Positions 17,761 through 27,295 of a stretch of DNA of 60,332 nt are shown piece by piece. Numbering within the stretch: the stretch's first letter is position 1; every line of letters begins with the position of its first letter. Origin of the DNA: Denitrovibrio sp. (GTDB lineage Bacteria; Chrysiogenota; Deferribacteres; Deferribacterales; Geovibrionaceae); NCBI GenBank assembly GCA_002869145.1, contig PKTM01000027.1:1-60332 (forward strand), read 5' to 3'. The position numbers were made by a program, and so were the translations under genes. The notes under the pieces were generated by a model. That model saw only the letters and a program-made list of their open reading frames with translations. It made no database searches and was not told where the DNA came from.

Positions 17761-19000
17761 CCGCTAGTATTTCCTTCATTTTATCCACAGCAGCTTTAAG
17801 CTGATTATCTTTTTCAAGGTCAACCTTTGCCTCTGTCATGCTTACAGGTTTATCATCGTCTTGTGTATCTTCTTCTTCAGTCTTCTCTTTGATTTTTTCT
17901 AAATCTAGTTTCACAGCTATGTCTGGTTCTATACCTATATCGTGAATGGAGCGTCCGTTTGTAGTGAAGTATTTAGCTGTGGTTAGCTTTATGGCAGAAT
18001 CGTCTAGCAATGGTATTATTGTTTGAACGGAGGCTTTGCCATATGTTTTCTCACCCATTATGGTGGCTCTCTGGTAATCCTGAAGAGCACCTGTGAGGAT
18101 CTCTGAGGCTGATGCGCTGCCTTCATTAACAAGAACTATAATAGGCTTTTCCACCTCTTTCATGGAGAAAATACGTGATTTATAATCGTGTCTGGTCTGC
18201 TGTCTGTCCATGGTATATACCACTATCTGATTAGACGGAAGGAAAATACTTGAAACGTTTATAGCTTCAGAAAGAAGCCCACCAGGATTATTCCTTACAT
18301 CTATGATATAGCTGTCAGCACCATTAGCATTTAGCTCTTCAAGTGTTTCGGCAACTGACTCTGAAAGGTTATTTGTAAACTGTACAAGCCTTACATAGCC
18401 AATATTGCCTATCATGGCACTCTTAACTGAACTTATCTTTATAATGTCTCTTGTGATAGTAACATCAAAAGGCTTTGTTTCTTCGCCTCTGTGTATCGTT
18501 ATCGTTACGTCAGTGTTTGGCTTGCCTCTCAGCTGTTTAACGGCATCGTGAAGAGTTATGCCTGCGGTCGATTCCCCTTCAATCTTTATTATCTGGTCGC
18601 CGGCTTTTATCCCTTTACGGTATGCAGGTGTGTCCTCCAGAGGGGCAATAACTGTAAGTATCTTTTCTCTGAGACCTATGGTGATGCCAAGTCCGCCGAA
18701 TTCGCCCTGAGTCTCCTCACGGAACTCCTTCAGTGTGTCCGGGTCAAGGAATGAGGAGTGAGGATCAAGTTCGTTCAGCATCCCTTTTATGGCCCCATAT
18801 ATCATTGTCTTACTTTCTACATCTTCGACATAGTTTGTCTCTATAAGATGCATGACCTGTGTAAATGTATCTAGGTTTTTATATTTCTCATCCTTTGCAG
18901 CGTAGACATTCTGTGTTTTGACCAGTATGGCACTTGTTAGAATAAGTGCTACTGTAAGTATTCCGAGCAGTATTGGTGTCAGTCTGAATCTAAGTTTCAT
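17750..19000 (-). CDS. C-terminal processing peptidase (S41, CtpA type)
   Basis: This periplasmic serine protease has an N-terminal membrane anchor, a PDZ domain (GGLGITIGLREKILTVIAPLEDTPAYRKG region) and an S41 core. The core has VRNNPGGLLSEA, the nucleophile in GSASASEILTG and the catalytic lysine in EKTYGKASVQT. The C-terminal 40 residues are acidic and charged. Enzymes of this class often trim cell-wall hydrolases or lipoproteins; placement directly after envC suggests a role in controlling cell-wall hydrolysis. AGGAGCG precedes the ATG and it follows envC by 16 bases. Confidence 0.93.
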   Translation of the reverse strand: MKLRFRLTPILLGILTVALILTSAILVKTQNVYAAKDEKYKNLDTFTQVMHLIETNYVEDVESKTMIYGAIKGMLNELDPHSSFLDPDTLKEFREETQGEFGGLGITIGLREKILTVIAPLEDTPAYRKGIKAGDQIIKIEGESTAGITLHDAVKQLRGKPNTDVTITIHRGEETKPFDVTITRDIIKISSVKSAMIGNIGYVRLVQFTNNLSESVAETLEELNANGADSYIIDVRNNPGGLLSEAINVSSIFLPSNQIVVYTMDRQQTRHDYKSRIFSMKEVEKPIIVLVNEGSASASEILTGALQDYQRATIMGEKTYGKASVQTIIPLLDDSAIKLTTAKYFTTNGRSIHDIGIEPDIAVKLDLEKIKEKTEEEDTQDDDKPVSMTEAKVDLEKDNQLKAAVDKMKEILADAK

Positions 19001-19016
19001 TTAACGCTCCTGTATA

Positions 19017-20177
19017 TTATGAAGAGAGCCAGCCCAAAGGGTCGACTGCCTTGTCGTGTATACGAATTTCAAAGTAAAGATAAGGTGTATTTGTCCCTTG
19101 GTCAATATCTATTGTACCCAAAATCTCACCAGCATGGACTTTCTGGTCTTTTGTTACAATAATTTCGTCCAGATTAGCGTATAAGCTGTAGTATCCGCCG
19201 AAATGCTCTACTATAACAAACCACCCAAGCCCCCATGCAGTGTCAGTGTGTAATATCACACCATCATAGACACTTGCAACCTTGGTTTCGTTTGGTTTAA
19301 TCTTTATCCCTTTTTTATGAACCACGCCCTTGAATCCATCAATTTTCTTAGTTCCGAATTTTTCTATTATTTTGCCGTTGATAGGCCACATCAGACTGTT
19401 CGTATTATCTGAGAAGTCTTTTTCAAGCCCATCAAATCTGCGTTTTATATTTTTTGTTTGCTGAGTTTTTTTTAACTCTTTTATTTTTTCTTCCATTTCG
19501 TCCTGCTTATTTTTAAGCAGTGCAACATATTCCTTCTGTATCTTTTCATCTTCTGCAGCAATTTTGTGCAGTTGCTTTATTAGTGTCTTTTTGTTTGAGT
19601 ACTCTTTAACAGATTCTTTTTTCTCTTTAAGTGCCTGCTCCTGCTCTTTTTTGCTGGCTGACAGGTTTTCTTTTATATTTTGCAGTTTTATTTTATTCTC
19701 TGACAATTCCTGTACCATTTCAAATAGCTTTGTATTCACTCTGGATATTATCTGAAGTCCGGCTGTCAGCTCTGTCAGTTCATCTGAGAGTATCAGAGCC
19801 TCAAGAAGGTCTGTTTCACCAGCACCCGCCAGGTAAAAATTTGCAGATCTTATCTTTTCTTTTAATTCGGTTTGTCTGTTTGAGTATTCCTGCTGTTTGA
19901 AAACAAGTGTGCCAATCTCTTTATTTGTTTTGACAAGCTTAGCTTCCAGTTTCTTGGTTATACCCTTATGCAGCTTCAGCTCCATCTCAGCTTTTTTTAG
20001 CTGGTTCGCAGTTTTTACTTTTTCGTTTTTCAGAGTCTGGATAATCTCTGACTCCTGCTGTATCATATTTTTTACCTTTGAAAGGTACTGATCAGATCGT
20101 ATTATTTCGTCTGAGATATCTCCGGCAGAAGCAGAAACAGAAATTGTTATTATAAGCAGAATTGTTTTAAGCTTCAT
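19017..20177 (-). CDS. envC: EnvC-like murein hydrolase activator
   Basis: A signal peptide is followed by about 220 residues of coiled coil (ELTAGLQIISR... and KKEQEQALKEKKESVKEY) and a C-terminal LytM/M23 domain. In that domain the metal-binding residues are lost: YANL stands where active enzymes have YAHL, and LYFEIR where they have LHFEIR. This is the pattern of EnvC-type activators, which do not cut peptidoglycan but switch on amidases when driven by FtsEX. Its start overlaps ftsX by 11 bases. Confidence 0.9.
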   Translation of the reverse strand: MKLKTILLIITISVSASAGDISDEIIRSDQYLSKVKNMIQQESEIIQTLKNEKVKTANQLKKAEMELKLHKGITKKLEAKLVKTNKEIGTLVFKQQEYSNRQTELKEKIRSANFYLAGAGETDLLEALILSDELTELTAGLQIISRVNTKLFEMVQELSENKIKLQNIKENLSASKKEQEQALKEKKESVKEYSNKKTLIKQLHKIAAEDEKIQKEYVALLKNKQDEMEEKIKELKKTQQTKNIKRRFDGLEKDFSDNTNSLMWPINGKIIEKFGTKKIDGFKGVVHKKGIKIKPNETKVASVYDGVILHTDTAWGLGWFVIVEHFGGYYSLYANLDEIIVTKDQKVHAGEILGTIDIDQGTNTPYLYFEIRIHDKAVDPLGWLSS

Positions 20178-21054
20178 TGATACTTTTAAGCCTTATCAAA
20201 AATGAGTAAACACATATAAAAGCGGATGTAACAGCTGTAGCTGTCAGCAAAAGATAAAAGAAACCATAAAGTGGCATTGGTGGAGTGAACAGAAAGAAGT
20301 ATGAATCACGCAAAAGGTACTTTTCTACACCCAACACGAAAAGATGGTTCGCAAGCATCGCAAGAAGATATGAGAAAGCGGCCTCCAGTACTGCAGCAAA
20401 CATGTACGGAATGATAACAAATGATTTTGTTGCACCCACCAGTTTGTATATCATTATTTTCTTCTGAGTCCTATACAGATTGAGCCTTATGGTGTTAAAT
20501 ATTACAACAGCAACAGAAATTCCTGTGAGAATAGAGATGAATAACATAAAGATGAAAGATGTGTATTTTACTTTGCTCAGTTTTTCTCCGACACGCTTGC
20601 CGTATTCCACGGTGCGAACTCCGCCCACTTTTTCGACCTCTTTTGCAACTTCAAAGACCAAACCATCCTGTGCTGCGTAATCCGCCATTGTCATCTCTAT
20701 AAATTCAGGGAAAAGTTCCACTGGAAGTTTTTCTATGTTTTTTGCCCCCGGCACTAGCTTCATAACCCTGTCTTTTGCTGCTTGTTTGTCGAACAGTTTA
20801 AAGCTTACTGGCATCTGAAGTTTAGAAAGCCTGTTTAACATATCGCTGTGTTCGACACCTTCCTCTATGAAGATACTGATTGTTTTTATATCGGTGAGCT
20901 TATCTATAGCTTTGGTTGCTGAATAATTTACTGAAAACACTGCAAGATAAAAGAAGATCAGTGTGGTTATTGTAAAGACTGAGAGCATGTTTCCGCGAAT
21001 GTTATCAAAAAAGATTATTAGCCCTTTTGAAAAGGTGTGTGTGAACTTATCCAA
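20167..21054 (-). CDS. ftsX: cell-division ABC transporter permease FtsX
   Basis: The protein has one N-terminal membrane helix, a periplasmic loop of roughly 130 residues (from NYSATKAIDKL) and three helices at the C-terminus, the FtsX topology. With FtsE it transmits ATP hydrolysis to EnvC in the periplasm. I prefer the TTG start at 21054, which overlaps the ftsE stop and has AAGGA nine bases upstream. ATGs at 21084 and 21150 lack a ribosome site and would overlap ftsE more. Confidence 0.9.
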   Translation of the reverse strand: MDKFTHTFSKGLIIFFDNIRGNMLSVFTITTLIFFYLAVFSVNYSATKAIDKLTDIKTISIFIEEGVEHSDMLNRLSKLQMPVSFKLFDKQAAKDRVMKLVPGAKNIEKLPVELFPEFIEMTMADYAAQDGLVFEVAKEVEKVGGVRTVEYGKRVGEKLSKVKYTSFIFMLFISILTGISVAVVIFNTIRLNLYRTQKKIMIYKLVGATKSFVIIPYMFAAVLEAAFSYLLAMLANHLFVLGVEKYLLRDSYFFLFTPPMPLYGFFYLLLTATAVTSAFICVYSFLIRLKSINEA

Positions 21055-21742
21055 CGCTCTGATTCCTTTTCCCACCGCTGTCATAAGTGACCATGCCGTG
21101 ATCCAGATGAATGACACGTCCAGGATATTCTTTGATAATGCGCTGGTCATGAGTGGCTATAAGGGTTGTAGAGCCTTTGGAAGACTTTCTGAGTATAATA
21201 TCCATAACTTTGTCAGCGTTTTTAGAGTCCAGATTTCCTGTAGGCTCATCTGCAAGTATGAGCATAGGCTCGTTGATAAGGGCTCTTGCAAGTGCGACAC
21301 GCTGTTTTTCGCCGCCTGAAAGTTTTTTTACGGGAAAGTCTCTGTGGGTAAAAATATCAAGCTGTTTGAGCAGTGAGTATATGCGTTCTTGTATAAGATT
21401 TTTCTGCAGATAGAATATCTCGAGCGGCAGCATAAGGTTTTCATAGACGGTTTTGTCTTCCAAAAGTTTTAAATCCTGAAACACCACGCCTATTTCTCTG
21501 CGCAGGTAGGCTATCCCTTTGCTCCTAAGGTGGCTTATTATCCTATTATCAAAACGGACAATGCCTCTGGATGGCGCAAGATCACCGTATAATAACCTCA
21601 GAAGGCTGGTTTTACCTGCACCGCTATGACCTGTTATGTAAACTATTTCACCACTATTTATATGTACATCAATGCCTTTCAGACCTACGTTTCCGTCGTC
21701 GTAGACTACGTCAACCTTGTGCATTTCTATCATTAAGATCAT
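21047..21742 (-). CDS. ftsE: cell-division ABC transporter ATPase FtsE
   Basis: This ATP-binding cassette protein has Walker A GHSGAGKTS, signature LSGGEKQRVALARAL, Walker B LILADEPTG and the switch His in IATHDQ. The last 15 residues are short and polar, as in FtsE. The start at 21742 makes an ATGA overlap with the upstream transporter. An ATG at 21733 is nearly as good, with AGGGG ten bases before it. It heads the ftsE-ftsX-envC-ctpA wall-hydrolysis block. Confidence 0.94.
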   Translation of the reverse strand: MILMIEMHKVDVVYDDGNVGLKGIDVHINSGEIVYITGHSGAGKTSLLRLLYGDLAPSRGIVRFDNRIISHLRSKGIAYLRREIGVVFQDLKLLEDKTVYENLMLPLEIFYLQKNLIQERIYSLLKQLDIFTHRDFPVKKLSGGEKQRVALARALINEPMLILADEPTGNLDSKNADKVMDIILRKSSKGSTTLIATHDQRIIKEYPGRVIHLDHGMVTYDSGGKRNQSVG

Positions 21743-22644
21743 ACCCCTAAGAGAAAGTAATACCATATAGGGAGAGTTATAAAAGATATAGGGATACCTA
21801 TCCCCATCATCATTGTTGCCAGATCCTTGTCCAAATCATACTGCATGGCTATTATGCCTGCTGTAATCATAGGCCCCATAGCGGCTTCAAAAATGGTAAC
21901 CTGAATCTCTATTCCTGATGTTTGTAATACTATTACATATAAAAAATAAATTAAAGCGGGAACAAGTAATAATTTAAAAAAAAGTCCAATGCTGAGTTTG
22001 CTGAGAAGCCTGTCGGTCATGGCAAATTTGAGCTGATATCCCACAGAGACCATGGCAAGAGGTGTTATGGTGGCTCCAAGCCCCTTCATCATACCGATAC
22101 TCCAGTCTGGTATAGGTACTGCTCTAAATGCCAGACCGAGCATTACTGCCTGAAAAGGCGGGAAAGTAAGTATCTTTTTAGCAAGAGCTCCGGCTGAAAC
22201 AGTTCCTGATGAGTGCATTGTTGCTATCATTATTCCTAGTGTGGAAAGCACAAGGAAACTGCCGGGCTGGTCGCATAGAATGCCTATCCCTAAATACTCC
22301 GGCCCATAGTATGCTGATATCATTGGGAGCCCTACAAAAGAGGTGTTTCCCAGTCCGCCTACCAAAATAAGACATCCAGTTGTCTCTTGGGATATATTCA
22401 TAATTCTCTGTGCTGTTTTAAAAAAGATTATGGCAACTATGAATCCTATCCACGGCATTACAACAGGGTATATCAGTTTTGTACTGAAAGGCATTTCGTG
22501 AAGAAAAAGAAAAGTTATGGCAGGCAGAGAAAGATTTATTATGAAACTGTTAAGAACGGCAGGTGTTTGTTCAGGGAGTCTGCAAGTCTTTCTGGCGACA
22601 AAACCAGCCACAAAACATAAAATTAGTAATGCCAGATTATCCAT
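21739..22644 (-). CDS. AEC-family transporter (auxin efflux carrier type)
   Basis: About ten hydrophobic segments in two halves and the family-typical GGLGNTSFVGLPMISAYYG and PLAMVSVGYQL match the AEC/bile-acid-fold permeases, which export or import organic acids. The substrate cannot be read from the sequence. It is the first gene of the minus-strand run and overlaps ftsE by 4 bases, which ties it to the operon although its job seems unrelated. The start at MDNLALL is my choice; ATGs 15 bases further out are possible. Confidence 0.88.
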   Translation of the reverse strand: MDNLALLILCFVAGFVARKTCRLPEQTPAVLNSFIINLSLPAITFLFLHEMPFSTKLIYPVVMPWIGFIVAIIFFKTAQRIMNISQETTGCLILVGGLGNTSFVGLPMISAYYGPEYLGIGILCDQPGSFLVLSTLGIMIATMHSSGTVSAGALAKKILTFPPFQAVMLGLAFRAVPIPDWSIGMMKGLGATITPLAMVSVGYQLKFAMTDRLLSKLSIGLFFKLLLVPALIYFLYVIVLQTSGIEIQVTIFEAAMGPMITAGIIAMQYDLDKDLATMMMGIGIPISFITLPIWYYFLLGV

Positions 22645-22703
22645 TAGGCATAGTATCATAAAGGCTTATTTAAAGTAAGAAGTAATTAGCTTGTGAGCAG
22701 TTG

Positions 22704-23246
22704 TCAGATGGAATTTAATATCATTTTGATGGTTGGGAGCATGTCGCCTTGAAAATTGGTACTCTCATGACTGCCTTTTTCATATGTATAAATATTGGAT
22801 CCGAATTTGTCTGCCTTTTCAATGACTTTTGCAGCACTTATAACCTCGTCATCCATATTCATCAAGATATGAATATGAGGCGAAGTTGTCCCTGCGGGCT
22901 CCTCTTTAATAAGTTTTAACTCTGACTGTTTAATAAAAGAAAGCTTCTCCGGGTATTCTTTATGGAGGCTTTGTATTCTCTCATCCAGATAGAGTGAAGG
23001 GTTGACAGATATTGAAGGTTTACTGGTACTCAGTGAAAGATAAAAAGCAAAATACCCTCCGAATGAAGAGCCGAAGAGCAGATCAAAATTCATAACATAC
23101 TGCTTAATGTGAGACGGGTTGAATTTCTTATAATCAAAGACTGTGCAATCAGCAAGCTCCTGCAGATGAATAAGCTTGCAGCTCTTTGAGATATCGTAAG
23201 TTTTATCAACAATTGATGCCAGTCCAGGCATGTACAGTATTTTCAT
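22704..23246 (-). CDS. YqiA/UPF0227-like alpha/beta hydrolase
   Basis: The 180-residue protein begins with MKILYMPGLAS and has the nucleophile elbow GSSFGGYFA, followed by a SVNPSLYLDERI segment and a late acidic and histidine pair (MNMDDEV, KGSHES). This is the layout of the small YqiA/YcfP esterase-like family. Its substrate is unknown. It lies 59 bases upstream of the AEC transporter gene, same strand. Confidence 0.65.
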   Translation of the reverse strand: MKILYMPGLASIVDKTYDISKSCKLIHLQELADCTVFDYKKFNPSHIKQYVMNFDLLFGSSFGGYFAFYLSLSTSKPSISVNPSLYLDERIQSLHKEYPEKLSFIKQSELKLIKEEPAGTTSPHIHILMNMDDEVISAAKVIEKADKFGSNIYTYEKGSHESTNFQGDMLPTIKMILNSI

Positions 23247-23401
23247 GAGATATATTATCATTTAAGCAATCATTTGTATAACAAATAATTATTATAAATG
23301 ATTTTAAATAAATATTTTTAATATATATTAGCCATTGCATATATGTTGCAATATAATATAAATGATATCAGATGAGTTATAGTTGGTAAGAGGATAGAAC
23401 A

Positions 23402-24364
23402 ATGCAAGTTATAGAAACAAGCAGGATGCAGTATTTCCCAGTAACACTTTTCTCTACAGTTATGGGTATGGCTGGGCTTGGTATAGCTTTTGACAGATAT
23501 GACCATCTGGCAGGGGCAGACATCGGTGTAGGAAAGTATATAATATATGCTGTCTTTTTGTGGTTCTGCTTTTTGTCAGTTATCTACATTATCAAGTTTT
23601 TTCGTTATCCAGAAGATGTACGCCAAGAGTTTAACCACCCGGTAAAGATCAATTTTTTTCCATCTGTGTCAATATCTATGCTGCTTTTATCAATAGGTTT
23701 CTCCAGTTATGCCCCAAAGCTTGCAACAGTCCTATGCTACTCTGGTGCCGGTCTTCAGATAATATTCACGTATATTGTTATTAATATTTGGTTTTTCAAA
23801 GATATGAAATTACAGACAATAAACCCAGCTTGGTTTATACCTGTGGTGGGCACTATACTTGTCCCCGTTGCAGGGAAAGGTATTTTGCATGACGATATAT
23901 TATGGTTTTTCTTCAGTATAGGTATTGTGCTTTGGCCAATACTCTACACCCTTATAAAATACAGACTGATATTTCATGAGCCCTTGCCTGCCAAGTTTAT
24001 GCCGACTAAGTTCATTTTTATTGCACCCCCTGCTATAGGCTTTGTTTCTTATTTCAAGCTTACAGGAGGTCTTGATCCATTTGGTAAGATACTCTATTTT
24101 TTTGCTCTTTTTACCACAATAATGCTTTTTACCATGATAAAGAGATTCTATGCTGTCCCATATTTTGTTTCGTGGTGGGCGTACACCTTCCCATTGGATG
24201 CTATAACTATTGCAACTGCGGTAATGTATCATCTTACAGGTAATCCGTTTTATAAGTATCTTGCAGGATTTTTTCTAGTGACGGCAACTCTAGTGATAAT
24301 AAGCGTTTTGCTATTCACTATTTTGAACGCACTTAAAAAGAATATATGTATTCCTGAATCTTAG
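23402..24364 (+). CDS. SLAC1/TehA-family anion channel or dicarboxylate carrier
   Basis: Ten hydrophobic helices and the typical opening MQYFPVTLFSTVMGMAGLGIAF and FVSWWAYTFPLDAI place this in the tellurite-resistance/dicarboxylate transporter (TDT) family, which includes SLAC1 channels. Its real substrate is unknown; tellurite resistance should not be assumed. AAGAGGATAGAAC precedes the ATG. It converges with the next membrane protein gene, overlapping it by 4 bases. Confidence 0.88.
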   Translation: MQVIETSRMQYFPVTLFSTVMGMAGLGIAFDRYDHLAGADIGVGKYIIYAVFLWFCFLSVIYIIKFFRYPEDVRQEFNHPVKINFFPSVSISMLLLSIGFSSYAPKLATVLCYSGAGLQIIFTYIVINIWFFKDMKLQTINPAWFIPVVGTILVPVAGKGILHDDILWFFFSIGIVLWPILYTLIKYRLIFHEPLPAKFMPTKFIFIAPPAIGFVSYFKLTGGLDPFGKILYFFALFTTIMLFTMIKRFYAVPYFVSWWAYTFPLDAITIATAVMYHLTGNPFYKYLAGFFLVTATLVIISVLLFTILNALKKNICIPES

Positions 24365-24975
24365 GGGCGTAAAGATTTAATGTATTTGATTAATCTTCGC
24401 ATTGCTGATGAAAGGTATATAATAAGCGGAACAAGCAAAAGTGCAGCGTCGCTTAATACTGTAAATGTTTTTTCTGCGGGTTCTCCGAATTCGCTGTATT
24501 TATCTATAGTTACTGGGTTCATGTGTGCTGTCAAAGGGATAGTGCGGTAAAGCAGTGCGCCCACAGGGCCGAAGAGAAAGCTGAATACTATAACAGGTAA
24601 AGCGTAGTTCATGTAATTTATAGCAATGTTGCTGTCGCTTTTAGATTTAGTGAATCGAGGGTTTATTAACCAGTAGATGACCAGTGTAGAGAATGTGAAA
24701 TACCATAAGATCCCAGCGTTTTTTATAAAGTAGAAGAGTAGGGCGGAAACACCGAAAACAAATGCCAGATTCAGTGATAACGCTATTACACCTTCTTTGA
24801 ATGAACCTTCACGGTATACTGACTTTTCGCTGTAGCTTATGAAACTGGCAATGAGTCTGTCAGGGTGCATTCTGAAGTCATGCCCGCCGAAATACCAGCT
24901 AAGCACCACAGCAAGTATAAGTGATAAGATGTTCGCACAAATCAAACTTCCGGTAAAAAACAAAATATCCTCCAC
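24361..24975 (-). CDS. membrane protein of unknown function
   Basis: The 204-residue protein has about five hydrophobic segments (residues 8-28, 62-82, 86-104, 127-147 and 176-194) and a positively charged end. I recognise no family. The GTG start at 24975 lacks an upstream ribosome site. A TTG four codons later has GGAGG five bases ahead and may be the true start. It is divergent from rmuC and convergent with the SLAC1-type gene. Confidence 0.55.
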   Translation of the reverse strand: MEDILFFTGSLICANILSLILAVVLSWYFGGHDFRMHPDRLIASFISYSEKSVYREGSFKEGVIALSLNLAFVFGVSALLFYFIKNAGILWYFTFSTLVIYWLINPRFTKSKSDSNIAINYMNYALPVIVFSFLFGPVGALLYRTIPLTAHMNPVTIDKYSEFGEPAEKTFTVLSDAALLLVPLIIYLSSAMRRLIKYIKSLRP

Positions 24976-25060
24976 AGTGTTTTAAAGATTCTAACAGAGT
25001 TATGGTGACTGATACAGTCATTTATGTTAAAAATTATTATTACTACAAAAGGTATGATAA

Positions 25061-26197
25061 ATGAAAGAGATATTTCCGTTCGTAACATTTCTGGCTGGGC
25101 TTGTGCTTGGGGCATTTGGGGTATTTATGCTCAGCTTTGGAGCTAAAAAGAGCAGAGAAAAAGAGATAGAAAGGCTGACAGACATCATGAGAGGTTCTTT
25201 TGCGGAGCTGTCATCCGCCAGTCTGTCAAAAAACACTGACGAATTTCTCAAGCTGGCAGGTGAGGTCATGAACGCCCGCACAAAAGCTAATTCTGCAGAG
25301 ATGGAAAGCAAGAAGGAGCTTATAGATGCTCAGCTTGTAACCATGAAGGGAGAGTTGGAACGTGTTCATAAGCTTATGACAGGTATGGAGAAAGAGCGTG
25401 AAGCCAGATTCAGCGAGATCGCACAGCAGATAAAGAGTACAGCTTATCAAACTGAAAGACTCACTGATGTGGCAATAGATCTTAATAAGGCACTCTCTTC
25501 CACGGCTGAAAGAGGTCGCTGGGGGGAGAGGATGGCACTTGATATCATCCGTGCTACCGGGATGAAAGAGAAAATTAATTATGATCTCCAGAAAACAATG
25601 GAAAACGGCAGTCGCCCTGATTTTACTTTTTACCTCCCCAAAGGCTTCTGTGTTAATATGGACGTGAAGTTTCCGCTGGACAGTTATCTAAAATATTGTG
25701 CCTCTGAGAGCGGTGAGCAAGAGGCTCATCTGAAGAATTTTCTTCGAGATGTAAGGCAGAAGATAAAAGAGGTCACATCCAGAGGATACATAGACCAGCA
25801 GGAGAACACCCTTGATGTTATGCTCCTTTTCATACCAAACGAAAGTGTTTACGAGTTTATATACGAAAAAGATCCGGGGATAATGGATGCGGCTCTTGGC
25901 AACAGTGTGGTTCTTACTTCACCTCTTTCGCTTTATGCTGTTCTTGCCGTCATAAGGCAATCTGTGGAGAATTTTGCTTTCGAGAGTACATCCGGTGAGA
26001 TGCTGAAACTTTTTGGTAAGTTTTACAAACAGTGGGATATGTTTATAGCAAAGCTTGAGACTATGGGTAAAAAACTGGAAGAAGAACAGAAGGCATATGA
26101 TGAACTTACCTCCACCAGAAGAAATATGCTGGAAAGACCGCTTGAGAAAATTGAGGCGCTTCGAAATGAAAAAGGGATAGAAATTGATAATAAATAG
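25061..26197 (+). CDS. rmuC: RmuC-family DNA recombination protein
   Basis: An N-terminal membrane anchor (TFLAGLVLGAFGVFMLSF) is followed by about 110 residues of coiled coil and then the RmuC nuclease-like domain. That domain has RGRWGERMALDII, the acidic/lysine pair in RPDFTF...NMDVKFPLDSY, and MLLFIPNESVYEF. RmuC limits inversions at short repeats; its enzymatic activity is inferred from the fold. AAGGT lies ahead of the ATG. Confidence 0.92.
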   Translation: MKEIFPFVTFLAGLVLGAFGVFMLSFGAKKSREKEIERLTDIMRGSFAELSSASLSKNTDEFLKLAGEVMNARTKANSAEMESKKELIDAQLVTMKGELERVHKLMTGMEKEREARFSEIAQQIKSTAYQTERLTDVAIDLNKALSSTAERGRWGERMALDIIRATGMKEKINYDLQKTMENGSRPDFTFYLPKGFCVNMDVKFPLDSYLKYCASESGEQEAHLKNFLRDVRQKIKEVTSRGYIDQQENTLDVMLLFIPNESVYEFIYEKDPGIMDAALGNSVVLTSPLSLYAVLAVIRQSVENFAFESTSGEMLKLFGKFYKQWDMFIAKLETMGKKLEEEQKAYDELTSTRRNMLERPLEKIEALRNEKGIEIDNK

Positions 26198-26219
26198 AAA
26201 TGATTAAATAGTATGGTTA

Positions 26220-27089
26220 TTATGAATCTACTTCTTTTTTTAACTTTTTAGCCTCAGTGGAGAATATCTCATTAAGTGAATTCAGCACCTCTGTTTTCTT
26301 TTCAGAGGGAATATTGGAATTTTCAAAGATGTCTTTTATGCACATTTCGACTTCGCTCTGAACTTCTGATATTGACAGTGTGCTCTTTTTGAGCATTTCC
26401 ACGAGTTGCTTATTGCTTTCCCTTAGGGCCTCGTTCTTCTTTTTCAATTCAGAACCAATATTAAAGTCGCCAGTGTTCTTTGCATCTGTCAGTTGTTTTT
26501 CAATATTTTTATAAGATTCAGCAAGAGTTGCGAGATTTTGCCTTACTGTTTGTATTTCCGAATCTTTCTTTTTAAGCTGGTTGGAAACTGCATCAAACTG
26601 ATTGTATGCTTCTTTCGCCTGCTCCTCAAGGATGATTATCTCTTCTTTCTGGCGTTTATTGATAACAGAGAATTTTCTTTTTTCGTTGTCAAACTCTGCA
26701 ACAAGTTTATCGAGGAGTATGCTGTTCATATCACCGTTTGCATTTTCAGTATCCGGTGAATCATCGCATGCATTAGAAGATAATGTTATGAGGCTGAGCA
26801 CAAAACCATTCAGCACTGTGCCTGTTCCAGGATCATTCAAAAAAAGCGTATGTCCGTCGCCAAGCCGGAAAATATGAAGTACAGATTTTTCTCCGCCGCT
26901 TGAGATAGTTTTACTGAAAGTGTATCTGTCATTAAGGACTTTTTGCAGATGCTGAGGGAACTTGATCTGTTTGACCTGACCGTTTTTTATTGATAAAAAC
27001 TGCATGTCTTTGTCAGAAAAAATATACAGCTGATGATCAAAAAAATTACTGAAATCGATAATCGATTTAATAGTTCCGCTATACTGCAT
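26220..27089 (-). CDS. coiled-coil protein of unknown function
   Basis: The first 105 residues look like a compact beta-rich domain (MQYSGTIKSIIDFSNFFDHQLYIFSDKD...). From about residue 120 to 235 the protein is a continuous Lys/Glu/Gln-rich coiled coil (EFDNEKRKFSVINKRQKEE...), followed by a short helical tail. There is no signal peptide or membrane segment, so it is probably cytoplasmic. I do not recognise the family. It is convergent with rmuC, 22 bases away. Confidence 0.6.
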   Translation of the reverse strand: MQYSGTIKSIIDFSNFFDHQLYIFSDKDMQFLSIKNGQVKQIKFPQHLQKVLNDRYTFSKTISSGGEKSVLHIFRLGDGHTLFLNDPGTGTVLNGFVLSLITLSSNACDDSPDTENANGDMNSILLDKLVAEFDNEKRKFSVINKRQKEEIIILEEQAKEAYNQFDAVSNQLKKKDSEIQTVRQNLATLAESYKNIEKQLTDAKNTGDFNIGSELKKKNEALRESNKQLVEMLKKSTLSISEVQSEVEMCIKDIFENSNIPSEKKTEVLNSLNEIFSTEAKKLKKEVDS

Positions 27090-27186
27090 AATTCACCGTA
27101 TTAATATTCATAAGATGTTGTGTGTTTGAAAAATATTTTACTGATAGTGTGCGCTTTAGTCTACATAAATATATATAAAAATAAGT

Positions 27187-27218
27187 GCCGAATAATCGGC
27201 TTAGTGCTAATAAGCACT
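27187..27218. other. pair of adjacent small hairpins
   Basis: Two short perfect stems lie back to back: GCCGA-ATAA-TCGGC at 27187-27200 and AGTGCT-AATA-AGCACT at 27203-27218. On the minus strand the second-read hairpin is followed by ACTTATTTTTAT. This sits between the GH10 gene and the coiled-coil gene, both on the minus strand, so it could be a transcription terminator of the GH10 gene or a leader structure of the next gene. Confidence 0.4.
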
Positions 27219-27295
27219 GACTTCCGCCTCTGCGTAACGTTGGGAAAGCCTATGAAAATCCACCTATATTGTTGCTGTAAAGTAATATTTTGTCT

